The notes under the pieces were generated by a model. That model ran no database searches, was not told the DNA's origin, and saw only the letters and a list, made by a program, of their open reading frames with translations. Of a stretch of 38,896 nt of DNA, positions 7,673 through 13,715 are shown piece after piece. Positions within the stretch are counted from its first letter, which is position 1; every line of letters starts with the position of its first letter. Position numbers and translations under genes: made by a program. Source of the DNA: a virus; IMG/VR virus record IMGVR_UViG_3300037480_000054, positions 1 to 38,896 of that record, one strand, 5' to 3'.

Positions 7673-8332
7673 CTATCCCTTATAAATTAAGTTTTTATAT
7701 CCATAAAAAGCGATAAGAAAAGATTCTGCAAGTCCATCTTCCTTATTCGTAAAAAAGTTAGGTTCAAGAATAGAGTCTACCCCTCCACAACTAATCTCAT
7801 GTCTATAGTTATTATTTAATATTTCATTCGCCAAATCTATACTCGCTTGTTTCATATGTTTCTTTATCTGATAATCCAATTTAGATTTCTCTTTTTTATC
7901 TTTGGATTCCTTCTTTTCTTTTTTTAATTCTTTTATATTATCTGTTAATAACTCTGGATAAAACTTCTTCCATTTCACTGGGGACACAATGTGAGGAGGC
8001 GTTCCGCAGAGATGCGTCATAAGCATCTCCAGTTGTCCATATTGCCTTCCTAGAGAGAATACAGATGAAACCCCCTGTTTAGGACGAGATTGCTGTTGTT
8101 CGAGCACACAGACACTATTGCATGGTATGATATTCTCAAATTGAAATATCAGTTGATTAACATTTAATCGTTTTCTGTTCTTACCTTTACTATCTTTCTC
8201 GACTATAATAGGAAAAGGAAAAGTCTCGCTGAAATATTCATTAAGTATAGTTAGTCCACCTGTAAAACCAACATCTATTCCGATGAAGCAAGTTTTACTA
8301 CCTGGTAATGGTTCGTTTTTAATCTTTTCCAT
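7673..8332 (-). CDS. RuvC-like Holliday junction resolvase
   Basis: The protein has 219 residues with an RNase H-like RuvC fold. Visible motifs are FIGIDVGFTGGL (D20), VCVLEQQQSRPKQGVSS (E78), SLGRQYGQLE, PVKWKKFYPE and EDGLAESFLIAFYG (D199, E203). The acidic set D20/E78/D199/E203 fits the two-metal catalytic site of RuvC enzymes. A Lys/Glu-rich insertion at about 133-155 is unusual. It probably cuts branched DNA before packaging. AGGAG lies in the tail of the upstream gene fragment, and the start overlaps that fragment's stop. Confidence 0.88.
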   Translation of the reverse strand: MEKIKNEPLPGSKTCFIGIDVGFTGGLTILNEYFSETFPFPIIVEKDSKGKNRKRLNVNQLIFQFENIIPCNSVCVLEQQQSRPKQGVSSVFSLGRQYGQLEMLMTHLCGTPPHIVSPVKWKKFYPELLTDNIKELKKEKKESKDKKEKSKLDYQIKKHMKQASIDLANEILNNNYRHEISCGGVDSILEPNFFTNKEDGLAESFLIAFYGYKNLIYKG

Positions 8333-8439
8333 TATTCTCCTAATTTTTTTATAATTATATCTAACTTGTTACCTATATCTTCGAGAGTCATTGATTCTCT
8401 ATAACTTACAATATTTCCCGGTACTGCTCCAAAATTAAA
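8332..8439 (-). pseudogene. Orphan 3' fragment duplicated from the 8965-9300 gene
   Basis: This open stretch encodes about 35 residues ending YRESMTLEDIGNKLDIII-KKLGE, nearly identical to the C-terminus of the 8965-9300 product. At DNA level 8338-8402 repeats 8976-9042. An in-frame stop lies just upstream and no ATG precedes the conserved part, although an internal ATG would give 19 residues. It looks like a remnant of a partial tandem duplication that now supplies the ribosome site for the resolvase gene. Confidence 0.75.
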
Positions 8440-8454
8440 TACTATTCTTTATCC

Positions 8455-8483
8455 ATTATATATATTTATTCGACACTTGTCAA
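8455..8483 (-). promoter_or_regulatory. Consensus sigma70 promoter with palindrome
   Basis: On the minus strand TTGACA (8478-8483), a 17-base spacer and TATAAT (8455-8460) form a perfect consensus promoter. The palindrome TTTGAC-AAGT-GTCGAA overlaps the -35 and spacer, so a repressor could act here. The predicted start near 8447 would transcribe the fragment, the resolvase, the coiled-coil gene and the second sigma gene. It is a sequence relative of the box at 8917-8945. Confidence 0.85.
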
Positions 8484-8498
8484 ATAAAACCTTTGTTA

Positions 8499-8729
8499 TT
8501 ATTTATTTTCTTTCTCGATTTCTTTTATTTTTAAGTCCCAATCCTCTCTTGACCACATATTCTCCAATCTCCACAAATAAAACTCTGCCGAACTGCACTT
8601 ATAACACATCGGTAAGTCTTTATCATTATATATTACATATTTAGTTTCTGGGGTAGTCTCTTCCCCACATTCACCACATGTATATATCTCGTCTTTCTTA
8701 AGTATTTTTCTGCAATCTCCTAAACTCAT
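8499..8729 (-). CDS. Zinc-ribbon protein (76 aa)
   Basis: The protein has 76 residues with AAGGAG before the ATG. YTCGECGEETTPETKYVIYNDKDLPMCYKCSS contains CxxC at 18/21 and CxxC at 42/45, a classic four-cysteine zinc ribbon, followed by EFYLWRLENMWSREDWDLK. It may bind nucleic acid or a protein partner. It follows the tRNA-like RNA in the same probable transcript. Confidence 0.72.
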   Translation of the reverse strand: MSLGDCRKILKKDEIYTCGECGEETTPETKYVIYNDKDLPMCYKCSSAEFYLWRLENMWSREDWDLKIKEIEKENK

Positions 8730-8759
8730 TTTATATCTCCTTAATTAATTATTATTAAA

Positions 8760-8886
8760 ATGATAGGGAGGATTCGAACCTTCCAAGGTTATCAATATAG
8801 TCATATGCCTAATATCTCAATTACCTACAGTTCCACCGATATAAATATCCAGAACCGCTTAACGTGTACCTGTCACGTACTATCAT
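8760..8886 (-). ncRNA. tRNA-like RNA with D and T arms but abnormal middle
   Basis: Reading the minus strand from 8886, the RNA shows a seven-pair acceptor (ATGATAG with CTATCAT), TA, a perfect D arm (CGTG-ACAGGTA-CACG with the GG pair) and, at the 3' end, a T arm with loop TTCGAAT and stem GGAAGG/CCTCC (one bulged A). About 80 nt lie between the D and T arms, instead of the normal 25-45. They can form CGGTTC...GAACTG, enclosing GATA-TTTA-TATC, and then a 14-position stem AGGTAATTGAGATA/TATATTGATAACCT with two mismatches and a 13-base loop. No regular seven-base anticodon loop on a five-pair stem is found. No CCA is encoded. It starts about 23 nt after a promoter. It could be a decoy, an intron-bearing tRNA or a degenerate tRNA. 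Confidence 0.7.
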
Positions 8887-8916
8887 TACTTCTTTTATTC
8901 TTATTCCTTATCTATC

Positions 8917-8945
8917 GTTATACATACTATTCGACAACTTCCGAA
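8917..8945 (-). promoter_or_regulatory. Promoter before the tRNA-like RNA
   Basis: On the minus strand TTCGGA (8940-8945), a 17-base spacer and TATAAC (8917-8922) place a start near 8909, just upstream of the tRNA-like RNA. The spacer contains GTCGAATA, shared with the 8455-8483 promoter, and the flanks 8928-8976 repeat 8467-8516. It is a weaker -35 than its relative. Confidence 0.6.
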
Positions 8946-8964
8946 TAAAAACCTTTGTTATTAT

Positions 8965-9300
8965 TTATTCTCTTTCTCCTAATTTATTTATAATTATATC
9001 TAACTTGTTACCTATATCTTCGAGAGTCATTGATTCTCTATAAGATGTTATTTGCCCTACTCCCGATACCTCAATCGCACTTTCCCTAAGTCTCTTAAAT
9101 ACTTCTTCTATTTCTTTCGGAAGAGGTGCTTGAGGGAGATTAGGTTTAAAAGATGTCTTGAGATATTTATTTTCAAGTTCTAAGTTTTCCATAGTTAAAT
9201 CTCGCACCCTCTTCTCTCTCTTTTCCTCTTCCCTTCTTTTCATATATCTTTTGTGCATATCATTTAAACTTTCTGGTTTAGGCATTCCAAATCCAAACAT
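8965..9300 (-). CDS. Helical early protein with duplicated C-terminus
   Basis: The protein has 111 residues, behind CAGGAG. The N-terminal half is very charged (MHKRYMKRREEEKREKRVRDL), followed by a Pro-rich link (PNLPQAPLPKEIEEV) and the C-terminal box SYRESMTLEDIGNKLDIII. That box also occurs in the fragment at 8332-8439, so it was duplicated locally. No known family is recognised. Confidence 0.65.
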   Translation of the reverse strand: MFGFGMPKPESLNDMHKRYMKRREEEKREKRVRDLTMENLELENKYLKTSFKPNLPQAPLPKEIEEVFKRLRESAIEVSGVGQITSYRESMTLEDIGNKLDIIINKLGERE

Positions 9301-9324
9301 TTTAAATCTCCTGTTTTAATTATC

Positions 9325-9353
9325 ATTATATATTACTATTCGACTATTATTTG
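9325..9353 (-). promoter_or_regulatory. Possible weak promoter, third GTCGAATA box
   Basis: On the minus strand GTCGAATAGTAATA leads into TATAATG (the -10 at 9325-9330), as in the two promoters downstream, but the -35 position (CAAATA) is poor. It would serve the gene at 8965-9300. It is listed because the GTCGAATA-to-TATAAT spacing is the same as in the 8455-8483 promoter. Confidence 0.4.
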
Positions 9354-9384
9354 CCGATACCTTTATTTTTTCGCGGAAATAATA

Positions 9385-9948
9385 TTATTTTTTCCTACCT
9401 ATGACTGACACCCAATTAGAATCAGCATTATGAACCTCAACATCCATACCGGCACCTAACAAGAAATCTCTAATATTTTTCCATTTACCCAAATCATAAG
9501 GATTATTTGACTTCTTCTTTTTGTCTTCTCTAGATATGAATAACACTATCTCACATTTAGGTAGCATCTCGTCCCTAATTAAATCTATTTCATCAGTTTT
9601 TAAATGATATAAGATACAAGATGCAAATATCGCATCGTAATCAAAATCCGTAGTCTTAATAAAATCTCCAACACTTTGATTAACAAATTTGCCTGTAGTC
9701 TTTATATGTTTCAATGTGTCCAATGACTGCTTGTAAAAATGAGGGTCATACTCGACCCCGACAAACTCCTTAGCATATTTAGCGATATCATAGGTAATAA
9801 TACCAGCATTTGAACCGAAATCAACCACTTTCCTATCTTGTAGAAGATGGATATATTCTAGTGTGTCATCCATTTTCTTTTTATCTATATTCTGGTATAC
9901 GGGTTTTTCCCAGTTTACCAATAAAGATTTATAAGTTTGTTTGTCCAT
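9385..9948 (-). CDS. Class I SAM-dependent methyltransferase
   Basis: The protein has 187 residues with a Rossmann-fold methyltransferase core. Motif I is VVDFGSNAGI (41-50), the acidic residue ending beta-2 is in FVGVEYDPHF (E66), and motif IV-like FDYDAIFASCILYHL follows. No DPPY/NPPY signature of N6-adenine DNA methylases is present, so a small-molecule, RNA or protein substrate is equally possible. It overlaps the upstream small gene by 20 bases. Confidence 0.75.
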   Translation of the reverse strand: MDKQTYKSLLVNWEKPVYQNIDKKKMDDTLEYIHLLQDRKVVDFGSNAGIITYDIAKYAKEFVGVEYDPHFYKQSLDTLKHIKTTGKFVNQSVGDFIKTTDFDYDAIFASCILYHLKTDEIDLIRDEMLPKCEIVLFISREDKKKKSNNPYDLGKWKNIRDFLLGAGMDVEVHNADSNWVSVIGRKK

Positions 9949-10099
9949 GTCTCAATGTCCTCAAATATTTTTTATCTACTCGGAAAAAATCTTCTCTTTC
10001 TGCATTTGTCAATGATGACAACCTGCTCTCCATAGATTTTCTTTTTCTGTTAGATTCTTCTAATTCTTTTTTTCTATTAGCAGTCATTTCTTCTTTCAT
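9929..10099 (-). CDS. Small basic helical protein (56 aa)
   Basis: The frame from ATG 10099 (TAATG overlap with the HNH gene's stop, GGAG just upstream) encodes MKEEMTANRKKELEESNRKR... ending LRHGQTNL. It is rich in Arg, Lys, Glu and Ser. It overlaps the methyltransferase start in another frame. The coupling and ribosome site make it a probable gene. Function unknown. Confidence 0.6.
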   Translation of the reverse strand: MKEEMTANRKKELEESNRKRKSMESRLSSLTNAEREDFFRVDKKYLRTLRHGQTNL

Positions 10100-10431
10100 T
10101 ATCCATTCTCCTTATATTTATTATGTTTTTTTGAATGACATTTCCAACAACACAACATTACATCCTTCCTTAACTCCATACACAAGTTATCATAATTGAC
10201 ATGATGAACTTGATATACTTCCCTGCGTCTGCTAGTCCTATTACATATTTCACAAGTCTTATCGCTGTCTTGGATTATAGTTCTTCTCAATGTTAACCAA
10301 TGCACAGAATGTAAATAGGTTCCATTATACCACTGCTTTCTTTCTTTAAGAGTTCTTTTTATCTTCGTCTCTTCTAACAGTTTAAAATCAACATCTAAAA
10401 CAACTCTTTGTTCTGGTAATAATTTATCCAT
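10099..10431 (-). CDS. HNH endonuclease
   Basis: The start is placed at 10431 (MDKLLPEQ), six bases after AAGGAG; the ATG at 10437 is too close to it. CEICNRTSRRREVYQVHHVNYDNLCMELRKDVMLCCWKCHSKKHNK shows the HNH layout: CxxC, VHHVNYDN, then CxxCH. Phage HNH proteins of this size act as homing nucleases or in packaging. Distance from the terminase genes and a place next to the replication gene favour a recombination or homing role. Confidence 0.82.
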   Translation of the reverse strand: MDKLLPEQRVVLDVDFKLLEETKIKRTLKERKQWYNGTYLHSVHWLTLRRTIIQDSDKTCEICNRTSRRREVYQVHHVNYDNLCMELRKDVMLCCWKCHSKKHNKYKENG

Positions 10432-10441
10432 AATCATCTCC

Positions 10442-11164
10442 TTAATTTAAACAAGGTTCAAGATTACTTTTAAACATCTCTACCATTTTTTCTAATTGTT
10501 TAATTTTTCGCGGAACAGAAAGTTCTTGTACATCATTCTCAACAATATCTGGGAACATCTCTAACAAATATAAAGGGTTTTTCTTTCCAATGAAAAATCT
10601 AGTTGCTTTTCTATTTAATTTTCTGCGGTGGATAAAACCATAATTTTCAAGAACTTTAAAGACATGCCCAATACTATTACGGTTAGGCATCTTGCCAGTG
10701 TACTTAAAATAATCATCTTTAGTAGCATCGCAAGTGAAATACTTATAAGCAAGGAACGTTTCTTTATCTTTCTTACTGTCAGATAGTATTCTGGAGCAGA
10801 TTGCTTTTAATACAAATACCAACTCCCTATCAGAAACTCTCCTGGCCTTCCCAGAGGCATAATGCTTATCTTCATCAACAATCATGCTAATACATTGATA
10901 AAACGTCTCACGTGGGAAACCAGATGCCTTACCGGAGTCGTGTGATGCTTTAACACTTCTCAATTCATCATCATACCTATTAACGTAGTATTTAGATAAC
11001 ATCTTTGCTGTATTCTTCTCCCAAACTGGGTAACAGATATTATACTGATGATACATAAACTCTCTATCACTTTTAAAGTTCTCTTGCTCTTCCACTTTTC
11101 CACAACGTCCTAAAAACTCTGACAAACTTTCCAACTCATTCTTTACTCTCTTTTTAAAATCCAT
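10442..11164 (-). CDS. Winged-helix protein, candidate iteron replication initiator
   Basis: The start is placed at 11164 (MDFKKRV), nine bases after AAAAGGA; an upstream TTG at 11182 gives only six more residues. It is a basic 240-residue protein. The C-terminal half has a winged-helix look: DDYFKYTGKMPNRNSIGHVFKVLENYGFIHRRKLNRKATRFFIGKKNPLY, that is helix, turn, recognition helix, then a two-strand wing. It lies beside a non-coding segment with three iterons and an AT-rich block. Plasmid Rep proteins have the same fold and context. No sequence family is recognised by eye, so the Rep role is inference from position and fold. Confidence 0.6.
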   Translation of the reverse strand: MDFKKRVKNELESLSEFLGRCGKVEEQENFKSDREFMYHQYNICYPVWEKNTAKMLSKYYVNRYDDELRSVKASHDSGKASGFPRETFYQCISMIVDEDKHYASGKARRVSDRELVFVLKAICSRILSDSKKDKETFLAYKYFTCDATKDDYFKYTGKMPNRNSIGHVFKVLENYGFIHRRKLNRKATRFFIGKKNPLYLLEMFPDIVENDVQELSVPRKIKQLEKMVEMFKSNLEPCLN

Positions 11165-11187
11165 AATTCTAATCCTTTTCAATATCC

Positions 11188-11231
11188 TCTAATCCAATAA
11201 GTTAATAAGTGGTAAAGTCGGCCGGATTAGA
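11188..11231. repeat. Inverted repeat upstream of the winged-helix gene
   Basis: TCTAATCC at 11188-11195 and its complement GGATTAGA at 11224-11231 are separated by 28 bases, and a further TCTAATCC lies at 11167-11174. Placed within 70 bases of the winged-helix gene's start, these could be autoregulatory binding sites. Confidence 0.5.
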
Positions 11232-11598
11232 AGTTAACCAACTCTACCAATGACAAAGGTAATTAATCTTTGCTTTATACGTTTATAGAAAAAGACATAA
11301 TAATCCTCTTTCTATTTTCCAACAATAATAAAATACATTATTATCATTCACTAATCAATTCTATTATTACATCGACCAATCCTCTAAAAAACTTTAATAA
11401 ATCTTTCTGGGTTCATAAGTTATAATGTACCTGTTTTTGAAAGAAAGGAAATATACAATTCATTCTGTAGTCCATTGTCCACCTGTATTTGTTAAATCTA
11501 ACAAAGTGATTTCTGATTTTCCTATTGTATTCTTATATATTATATTACTTTATTCTTTTATATTAGTGAATTGTATATTACTCTTTTATATTACAGTA

Positions 11599-11696
11599 CA
11601 CCCTTGAGTACACACTATTGGATTTCGTGTCACCCTTGAGTACACACTATTGCGTTTTTGATAGTAAAAATGAGTACACCCTTGAGTACACACTAG
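11599..11696 (+). repeat. Three iterons
   Basis: The 19-base unit CACCCTTGAGTACACACTA occurs exactly at 11599-11617, 11631-11649 and 11677-11695. Units 1 and 2 agree for 22 bases (followed by TTG), and units 1 and 3 are preceded by GTA. The start-to-start distances are 32 and 46 bases. All are in the same orientation. Perfect spaced direct repeats beside an AT-rich stretch are typical initiator binding sites. Confidence 0.85.
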
Positions 11697-11756
11697 TTTT
11701 TAACGATGTCCAGCAGTTAAAGGATAATTCCGCTGAAAAAGCATTATAATTATTTA

Positions 11757-11774
11757 TTTTTCGCGGAAGAAAAT
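11757..11774 (+). repeat. CGCG repeat motif, copy beside the origin
   Basis: TTTTTCGCGGAAGAAAAT is repeated exactly at 12619-12636, so the two copies bracket the sigma gene. The inner 12-mer TTTTTCGCGGAA is also present at 9367-9378 and 10504-10515, always in the same orientation. It directly abuts the sigma gene's stop codon. Confidence 0.7.
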
Positions 11775-12527
11775 CTACTTCATTGGTATTTTACCCAGAA
11801 CTTCACCAGTGAATTTCTCTGACAGATGCCTCAAGAAAGGTTGGACAGTCTGTAACATAATCTGATGAATCACTTTCTCATCTATTACTGATGTTTCCGC
11901 TATCTCTCTTACGGAATAACCCTCATACCTCAACATTAGCATGGCGAAGATGTCATCTCCAGATATACCCCAACTCTCTATAGGTATACGACTAAAGAAC
12001 TTTTCAATGTATTCGAATGTATCTTCATTTTCAAGTAATTCTTCACATGAAGGGTTATTAGATATAAGTATTTCTAACATCGATACAGTGCCATCGTCTT
12101 TGCAGTTTATTTCCCTATCAAGACTATCCGTATTAAACTCTGACAACTTCTGTCCATTTCTTCCATACCGAGAACGATAACAGTCTAGTAGATGATATCT
12201 GATTTTAGTTATTAGATACGCTTTTTTGTTCTTACAGTACTCTGGTTTGAATGTATAAAGTGTTTTAATCATTCCCTCATAACCGTCTCCTAGAGTGTCA
12301 CCAAAGGTTATAGGGTATCCAGTCCTACCTTTATTCGCTGATTTTACATAGATACCTACTGCTTGATAGAGAATCTCTAGTTCTTCCTCTGTTGGGACAA
12401 TATCTTTATATGGCAACTCTTTTTTAGGTTCTAACGCTTTTTTCGATGCTCTCTCATAGATTCTTTTATTATTTTGTATCCTAGCATATTCTACTTTGTC
12501 CCATTCTATTTGTCTTTTTGTTTTCAT
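11775..12527 (-). CDS. Sigma-70-like factor, largest of three
   Basis: The protein has 250 residues. The region around 70-125 (YPITFGDTLGDGYEGMIKTLYTFKPEYCKNKKAYLITKIRYHLLDCYRSRYGRNG) matches sigma70 region 2 (helix, F-x-P turn, then the -10-reading helix and a basic linker). The region around 190-235 (DIFAMLMLRYEGYSVREIAETSVIDEKVIHQIMLQTVQPFL) matches region 4 with its helix-turn-helix. An acidic linker lies between. A promoter (12568-12596) and a good ribosome site (AGAGGAT) precede it. It is placed between origin and early block and could act on middle or late promoters. Confidence 0.8.
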   Translation of the reverse strand: MKTKRQIEWDKVEYARIQNNKRIYERASKKALEPKKELPYKDIVPTEEELEILYQAVGIYVKSANKGRTGYPITFGDTLGDGYEGMIKTLYTFKPEYCKNKKAYLITKIRYHLLDCYRSRYGRNGQKLSEFNTDSLDREINCKDDGTVSMLEILISNNPSCEELLENEDTFEYIEKFFSRIPIESWGISGDDIFAMLMLRYEGYSVREIAETSVIDEKVIHQIMLQTVQPFLRHLSEKFTGEVLGKIPMK

Positions 12528-12567
12528 ACCATCCTCTTATTACATCATGTTATGCATTATAATCGTC

Positions 12568-12596
12568 ATTATATGTTAAAAAGTCCCACTAATCAA
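12568..12596 (-). promoter_or_regulatory. Sigma70 promoter of the 12527 sigma gene
   Basis: On the minus strand TTGATT (12591-12596), a 17-base spacer and TATAAT (12568-12573) predict a start near 12560, about 30 nt before the gene. A small palindrome AACGCT-AA-AGCGTG (12595-12608) abuts the -35 and may be an operator. Confidence 0.75.
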
Positions 12597-12618
12597 CGCT
12601 AAAGCGTGCTAATCAATA

Positions 12619-12636
12619 TTTTTCGCGGAAGAAAAT
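12619..12636 (+). repeat. CGCG repeat motif, second exact copy
   Basis: This is an exact 18-base copy of 11757-11774. Here it lies inside a longer inverted repeat, AATATTTT...AAAATATT, so it could form a hairpin upstream of the sigma gene's promoter. Confidence 0.7.
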
Positions 12637-12650
12637 ATTCAATAAACACT

Positions 12651-12683
12651 AAAAAAGGGGTAACCTAATTAAAGATTACCCCT
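12651..12683 (-). terminator. Rho-independent terminator of the first early unit
   Basis: On the minus strand AGGGGTAA pairs with TTACCCCT (12676-12683 with 12656-12663) around a 12-base loop and is followed by TTTTTT. It ends the transcript carrying the six small genes 12689-13991, separating it from the sigma gene unit, which has its own promoter. Confidence 0.85.
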
Positions 12684-12688
12684 AAAGA

Positions 12689-12847
12689 CTATTCTAAAAG
12701 GTTAAAGACGAAGTATAATATCTGCCTCTCTTCTAATAATAAGTCTTTCACTCTCTTATTTCCTATAATGTCCAACCGTTTACGATACTCTTCTTCGTTC
12801 TCCACTAGACGTTCAATCTTTCGATAGTTTCCATTACTTATCTTCAT
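12689..12847 (-). CDS. Small early protein (52 aa)
   Basis: The frame from 12847, behind AAAGGAGA, encodes MKISNGNYRKIERLVENEEE... ending ILYFVFNLLE. It has a charged helical body and a hydrophobic end. It is the last gene before the terminator of the first early transcript. No family is recognised; small phage proteins made this early often target host functions. Confidence 0.6.
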   Translation of the reverse strand: MKISNGNYRKIERLVENEEEYRKRLDIIGNKRVKDLLLEERQILYFVFNLLE

Positions 12848-12863
12848 AAGTTGTCTCCTTTCT

Positions 12864-13019
12864 TTAAAACCATAAGTATTCTATTTTTTGTTCCTGCTCT
12901 GTATCTTTATTTAAAGTCTGCCTTGCCCAGATAATACTATCAGGGATATTTTGCCTATTCCCAGACTTATAGCACTTCTCAATTATTTCCTGCTCTAATT
13001 TTTGTTCCACTGTATCCAT
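12864..13019 (-). CDS. Small early protein (51 aa)
   Basis: The frame from 13019 overlaps the preceding stop (TAATG) and is preceded by GGAG. It encodes MDTVEQKLEQEIIEKCYKSG... ending KIEYLWF. The sequence NIPDSIIWARQTL is notable but matches no family known to me. It belongs to the first early transcript. Confidence 0.6.
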   Translation of the reverse strand: MDTVEQKLEQEIIEKCYKSGNRQNIPDSIIWARQTLNKDTEQEQKIEYLWF

Positions 13020-13249
13020 TATTCATTCTCCTCATATAGATGTAATTTGCCACTTTCATTTGCTTCTGACAGTTCCTCTGCTATAAAAACCCAGTCATCT
13101 GTTGTCTTTCTCTTCTTGGCATTCAACTCTTTAAATCTCTCTGTTGGTAATGTATCGTCATCTTTTAGTTCCATTAACTCCTCAACTATCCTCTCTGTAT
13201 TTTCTTGACCTAAATCAAAACCAAACCCGAACTTTCCTTTCATATTCAT
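13019..13249 (-). CDS. Acidic early protein (76 aa)
   Basis: The protein has 76 residues, and its ribosome site AAGGAG lies at the end of the RHH gene. It starts with a Gly/Phe-rich segment (KGKFGFGFDLG) and continues with an acidic helical body (ENTERIVEELMELKDDDTLP). No domain is recognised. Being acidic, early and small, it could be a host-takeover or anti-defence protein, which is speculation. Confidence 0.65.
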   Translation of the reverse strand: MNMKGKFGFGFDLGQENTERIVEELMELKDDDTLPTERFKELNAKKRKTTDDWVFIAEELSEANESGKLHLYEENE

Positions 13250-13251
13250 TT

Positions 13252-13404
13252 CTAATTCTCCTTATCTTGACCACTCTCTTTTTGAAAGTGATTCTTTAAA
13301 ATATTATTCACTATTGCCGATTTCCCTGCTAGGGTCTTTTCTTTTACATCGTCAAGTTGTTTATTTATCTCTTCGTCAATCGTTATTGCTATACTCGTTT
13401 TCAT
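13252..13404 (-). CDS. Ribbon-helix-helix DNA-binding protein
   Basis: The 50-residue frame MKTSIAITIDEEINKQLDDVKEKTLAGKSAIVNNILKNHF... has the CopG/Arc plan: a beta strand with alternating residues (TSIAITID), a helix starting EEINKQLDDV, and the GKSAIVNNIL turn and second helix. Such dimers insert the strand into the DNA major groove and usually repress promoters. Placed in the first early transcript, it is the best candidate to bind the palindromic early operators. Confidence 0.75.
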   Translation of the reverse strand: MKTSIAITIDEEINKQLDDVKEKTLAGKSAIVNNILKNHFQKESGQDKEN

Positions 13405-13419
13405 TGTACTACTCCTTTA

Positions 13420-13641
13420 TTAAAACTTATTTACCTTATAACTTTGTATAATCCAATCTCCGATTACTTCTTCGCTGTCGTAGTCAAAATATTCTATATA
13501 ATTATTGCTGATAATTTCCTTCCTAAACTCTTCGACTTTGCCTTCGCATTTTACTTGCTCCACATATTTTATAGCACCTGCTTTGCTACTGAATACGTAT
13601 CTATAATTCATGTCTCTATCTTCTACAATCCATATTTTCAT
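13420..13641 (-). CDS. Small early protein (73 aa)
   Basis: The start is set at 13641 (MKIWIVEDRDMNYRYVF), eight bases after AAGGAG; the longer frame to 13695 would run through a strong hairpin. It looks like a compact alpha/beta protein with an aromatic C-terminus (YIEYFDYDSEEVIGDWIIQSYKV). Function unknown. Confidence 0.65.
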   Translation of the reverse strand: MKIWIVEDRDMNYRYVFSSKAGAIKYVEQVKCEGKVEEFRKEIISNNYIEYFDYDSEEVIGDWIIQSYKVNKF

Positions 13642-13668
13642 TTTCTTACTCCTTTGTTGTAGAGAACG

Positions 13669-13698
13669 AAAATGGGGCGAAGCTTTCGCCACCATTTT
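13669..13698 (-). ncRNA. Strong intergenic stem-loop between early genes
   Basis: AAAATGG-GGCGAA, a three-base loop, then TTCGCC-(A)-CCATTTT give a 13-pair stem with one bulge; AGAG/CTCT outside it may extend it. It lies between the first and second early genes. The T run is inside the stem, so it is more like an RNA processing or stability element, or an attenuator, than a classical terminator. Confidence 0.6.
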
Positions 13699-13715
13699 AC
13701 GGCTCTCGGTTCTAA

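Larger units (their letters stand above)
11165..11774. other. Probable replication origin region
   Basis: This is the largest gene-free gap of the early half (610 bp). It holds an inverted repeat upstream of the winged-helix gene, a very AT-rich block at about 11525-11598, three direct iterons at 11599-11696 and the CGCG motif at 11757. AT-rich unwinding DNA beside iterons and a neighbouring DNA-binding protein is the standard layout of theta plasmid origins. An open frame at 11425-11607 overlaps the AT-rich block and lacks coding character. Confidence 0.65.

Noticed and set aside
9385-9948. DNA adenine or cytosine methylase for anti-restriction
   Set aside because: Only the general SAM-binding motif is visible; no DPPY/NPPY or PCQ signature was found, so the substrate is left open.
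11200-11275. A second minus-strand tRNA beside the origin
   Set aside because: GGTAGAG and a TTAACTTCTAA stretch look tRNA-like, but no acceptor stem, T arm or paired anticodon stem of normal size could be formed.
11425-11607. 60-residue plus-strand frame in the origin gap
   Set aside because: It overlaps the AT-rich block and an iteron, is hydrophobic by composition only, and has no convincing ribosome site.
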